Shown here in pieces: positions 63,616-64,000 of a stretch of DNA of 64,000 nt. The stretch is taken from contig JAVJUV010000167.1 of assembly GCA_040220415.1 (NCBI GenBank), positions 98,807-162,806 on the forward strand. Reading direction: 5' to 3'. Within the stretch, counting starts at the first letter, position 1; every line of letters starts with the position of its first letter. The stretch comes from JAVJUV01 sp040220415. GTDB taxonomy: Bacteria > Pseudomonadota > Alphaproteobacteria > Rhodobacterales > Rhodobacteraceae. The position numbers and the translations under genes are program-made. The notes below the pieces were generated by a model. It made no database searches. It had not been told where the DNA came from and saw only the letters and a list, made by a program, of their open reading frames with translations.

Positions 63616-64000
63616 ATGATGCGATTCCTTGTTCTGCTTTTCTCGCTGCTGGTAGTGCCGGCCCATGCCCGCACGGTCATCGACAGCGCCGGTCGGGTCG
63701 TGGAAGTCCCAGACGAAGTGAACACCGTTTTCGCGGCCGGACCGCCTGCATCGGTGCTTGTCTACGTGATGAAGCCCGCGGCGCTGACGGGGTGGCCACG
63801 GGCGCTGCGCGCCGAAGAGGTGGATTACGTGGCGGAGCCGTTTCGCGATCTGCCCGAAACCGGAAGGCTGACAGGCCGGGGCGGAGAGGCGAACCTGGAG
63901 CGGGTTCTGGAAATCGGGCCCGATCTTATCATCGATTTCGGATCGGTACGGGATACCTACATCGATCTTGCCGACCGTGTGCAGGAGCAGACGGGGATTC
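63616..64000 (+). CDS. ABC transporter substrate-binding protein, iron-chelate/B12 type (cut by window end)
   Basis: First 128 residues of a frame that stays open at the window edge. Signal peptide: FLVLLFSLLVVPAHA after the tandem ATG ATG. The mature start RTVIDSAGRVVEVPDEVNTV and the later LERVLEIGPDLIIDFGSVRD are typical of Fhu/BtuF-like (cluster A-II) binding proteins. GGGAGG lies about 9 nt before the first ATG. Could supply the binding protein missing from btuCD, but its own permease and ATPase probably follow outside the window. Confidence 0.85.
   Translation, partial: MMRFLVLLFSLLVVPAHARTVIDSAGRVVEVPDEVNTVFAAGPPASVLVYVMKPAALTGWPRALRAEEVDYVAEPFRDLPETGRLTGRGGEANLERVLEIGPDLIIDFGSVRDTYIDLADRVQEQTGI

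Overview
The window is GC-rich and gene-dense. It reads as a chromosomal segment of an alphaproteobacterium, most likely of the Rhodobacteraceae/Roseobacter group. Supporting signs are phosphatidylcholine synthase, a usp-ccoNOQP block with an FNR-type site, a Sit-type manganese transporter behind Fur/Mur-like boxes, the TamA-TamB pair, a DUF484-xerC pair, and frequent GTG/TTG starts with 1-4 bp start/stop overlaps. I see no rRNA, tRNA, CRISPR array, transposase or prophage.

Layout. 1-2.5 kb: acetate kinase (cut by the window edge), phosphotransacetylase and a citrate-synthase-family gene. 2.5-7.3 kb: phosphatidylcholine synthase, XerC, a DUF484 protein, an FAD-linked 2-hydroxyacid dehydrogenase and an exported metallo-beta-lactamase-fold protein. 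7.3-11.4 kb: GlpR divergent from glpD-glpK. 11.4-22.6 kb: a glycogen operon glgP-glgB-glgC-glgA-glgX-pgm, in which glgP is interrupted by an in-frame TAG. 22.7-23.6 kb: rlmH and rsfS. 23.7-31.2 kb: tamB, tamA and an MscS channel. 31.3-35.2 kb: a CopA-type copper ATPase and a Tat-exported multicopper oxidase. 35.2-38.25 kb: a TonB-like protein, BtuD and BtuC behind a clear cobalamin riboswitch. 38.5-42.5 kb: sitABCD. 42.5-44.5 kb: a CPA2 antiporter. 44.8-47.8 kb: a large single-span protein with pilus/secretion-like ends, and a SIMPL-domain protein. 47.8-52.3 kb: a universal stress protein divergent from ccoNOQP (cbb3 oxidase). 52.8-60.1 kb: a LacI-regulated glycoside uptake operon (regulator, binding protein, two unusual permeases, an MGH/GH63-like hydrolase, an ATPase). 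60.2-64 kb: azoreductase, LysR regulator, EamA exporter, a small membrane protein, an ArsR-type regulator and the start of an Fe/B12-type binding protein.

How it fits together. The segment is largely carbon storage and carbon entry: glycerol through GlpK/GlpD, glycogen through Glg/Pgm, overflow acetate through Pta-AckA, and import plus intracellular cleavage of a glycoside. It also carries metal and cofactor acquisition (Mn, B12, Cu handling) and microaerobic respiration (cbb3).

The most unusual items are five. One permease has a DUF11-like domain inserted in its first periplasmic loop. Its partner has about four extra N-terminal membrane segments. Their operon encodes an MGH-type hydrolase instead of the usual GH13 enzyme. 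A 726-residue protein appears to combine a GspL/PilM-like N-terminus with a GspC/PilP-like C-terminus. The amber codon in glgP lies upstream of the PLP lysine.
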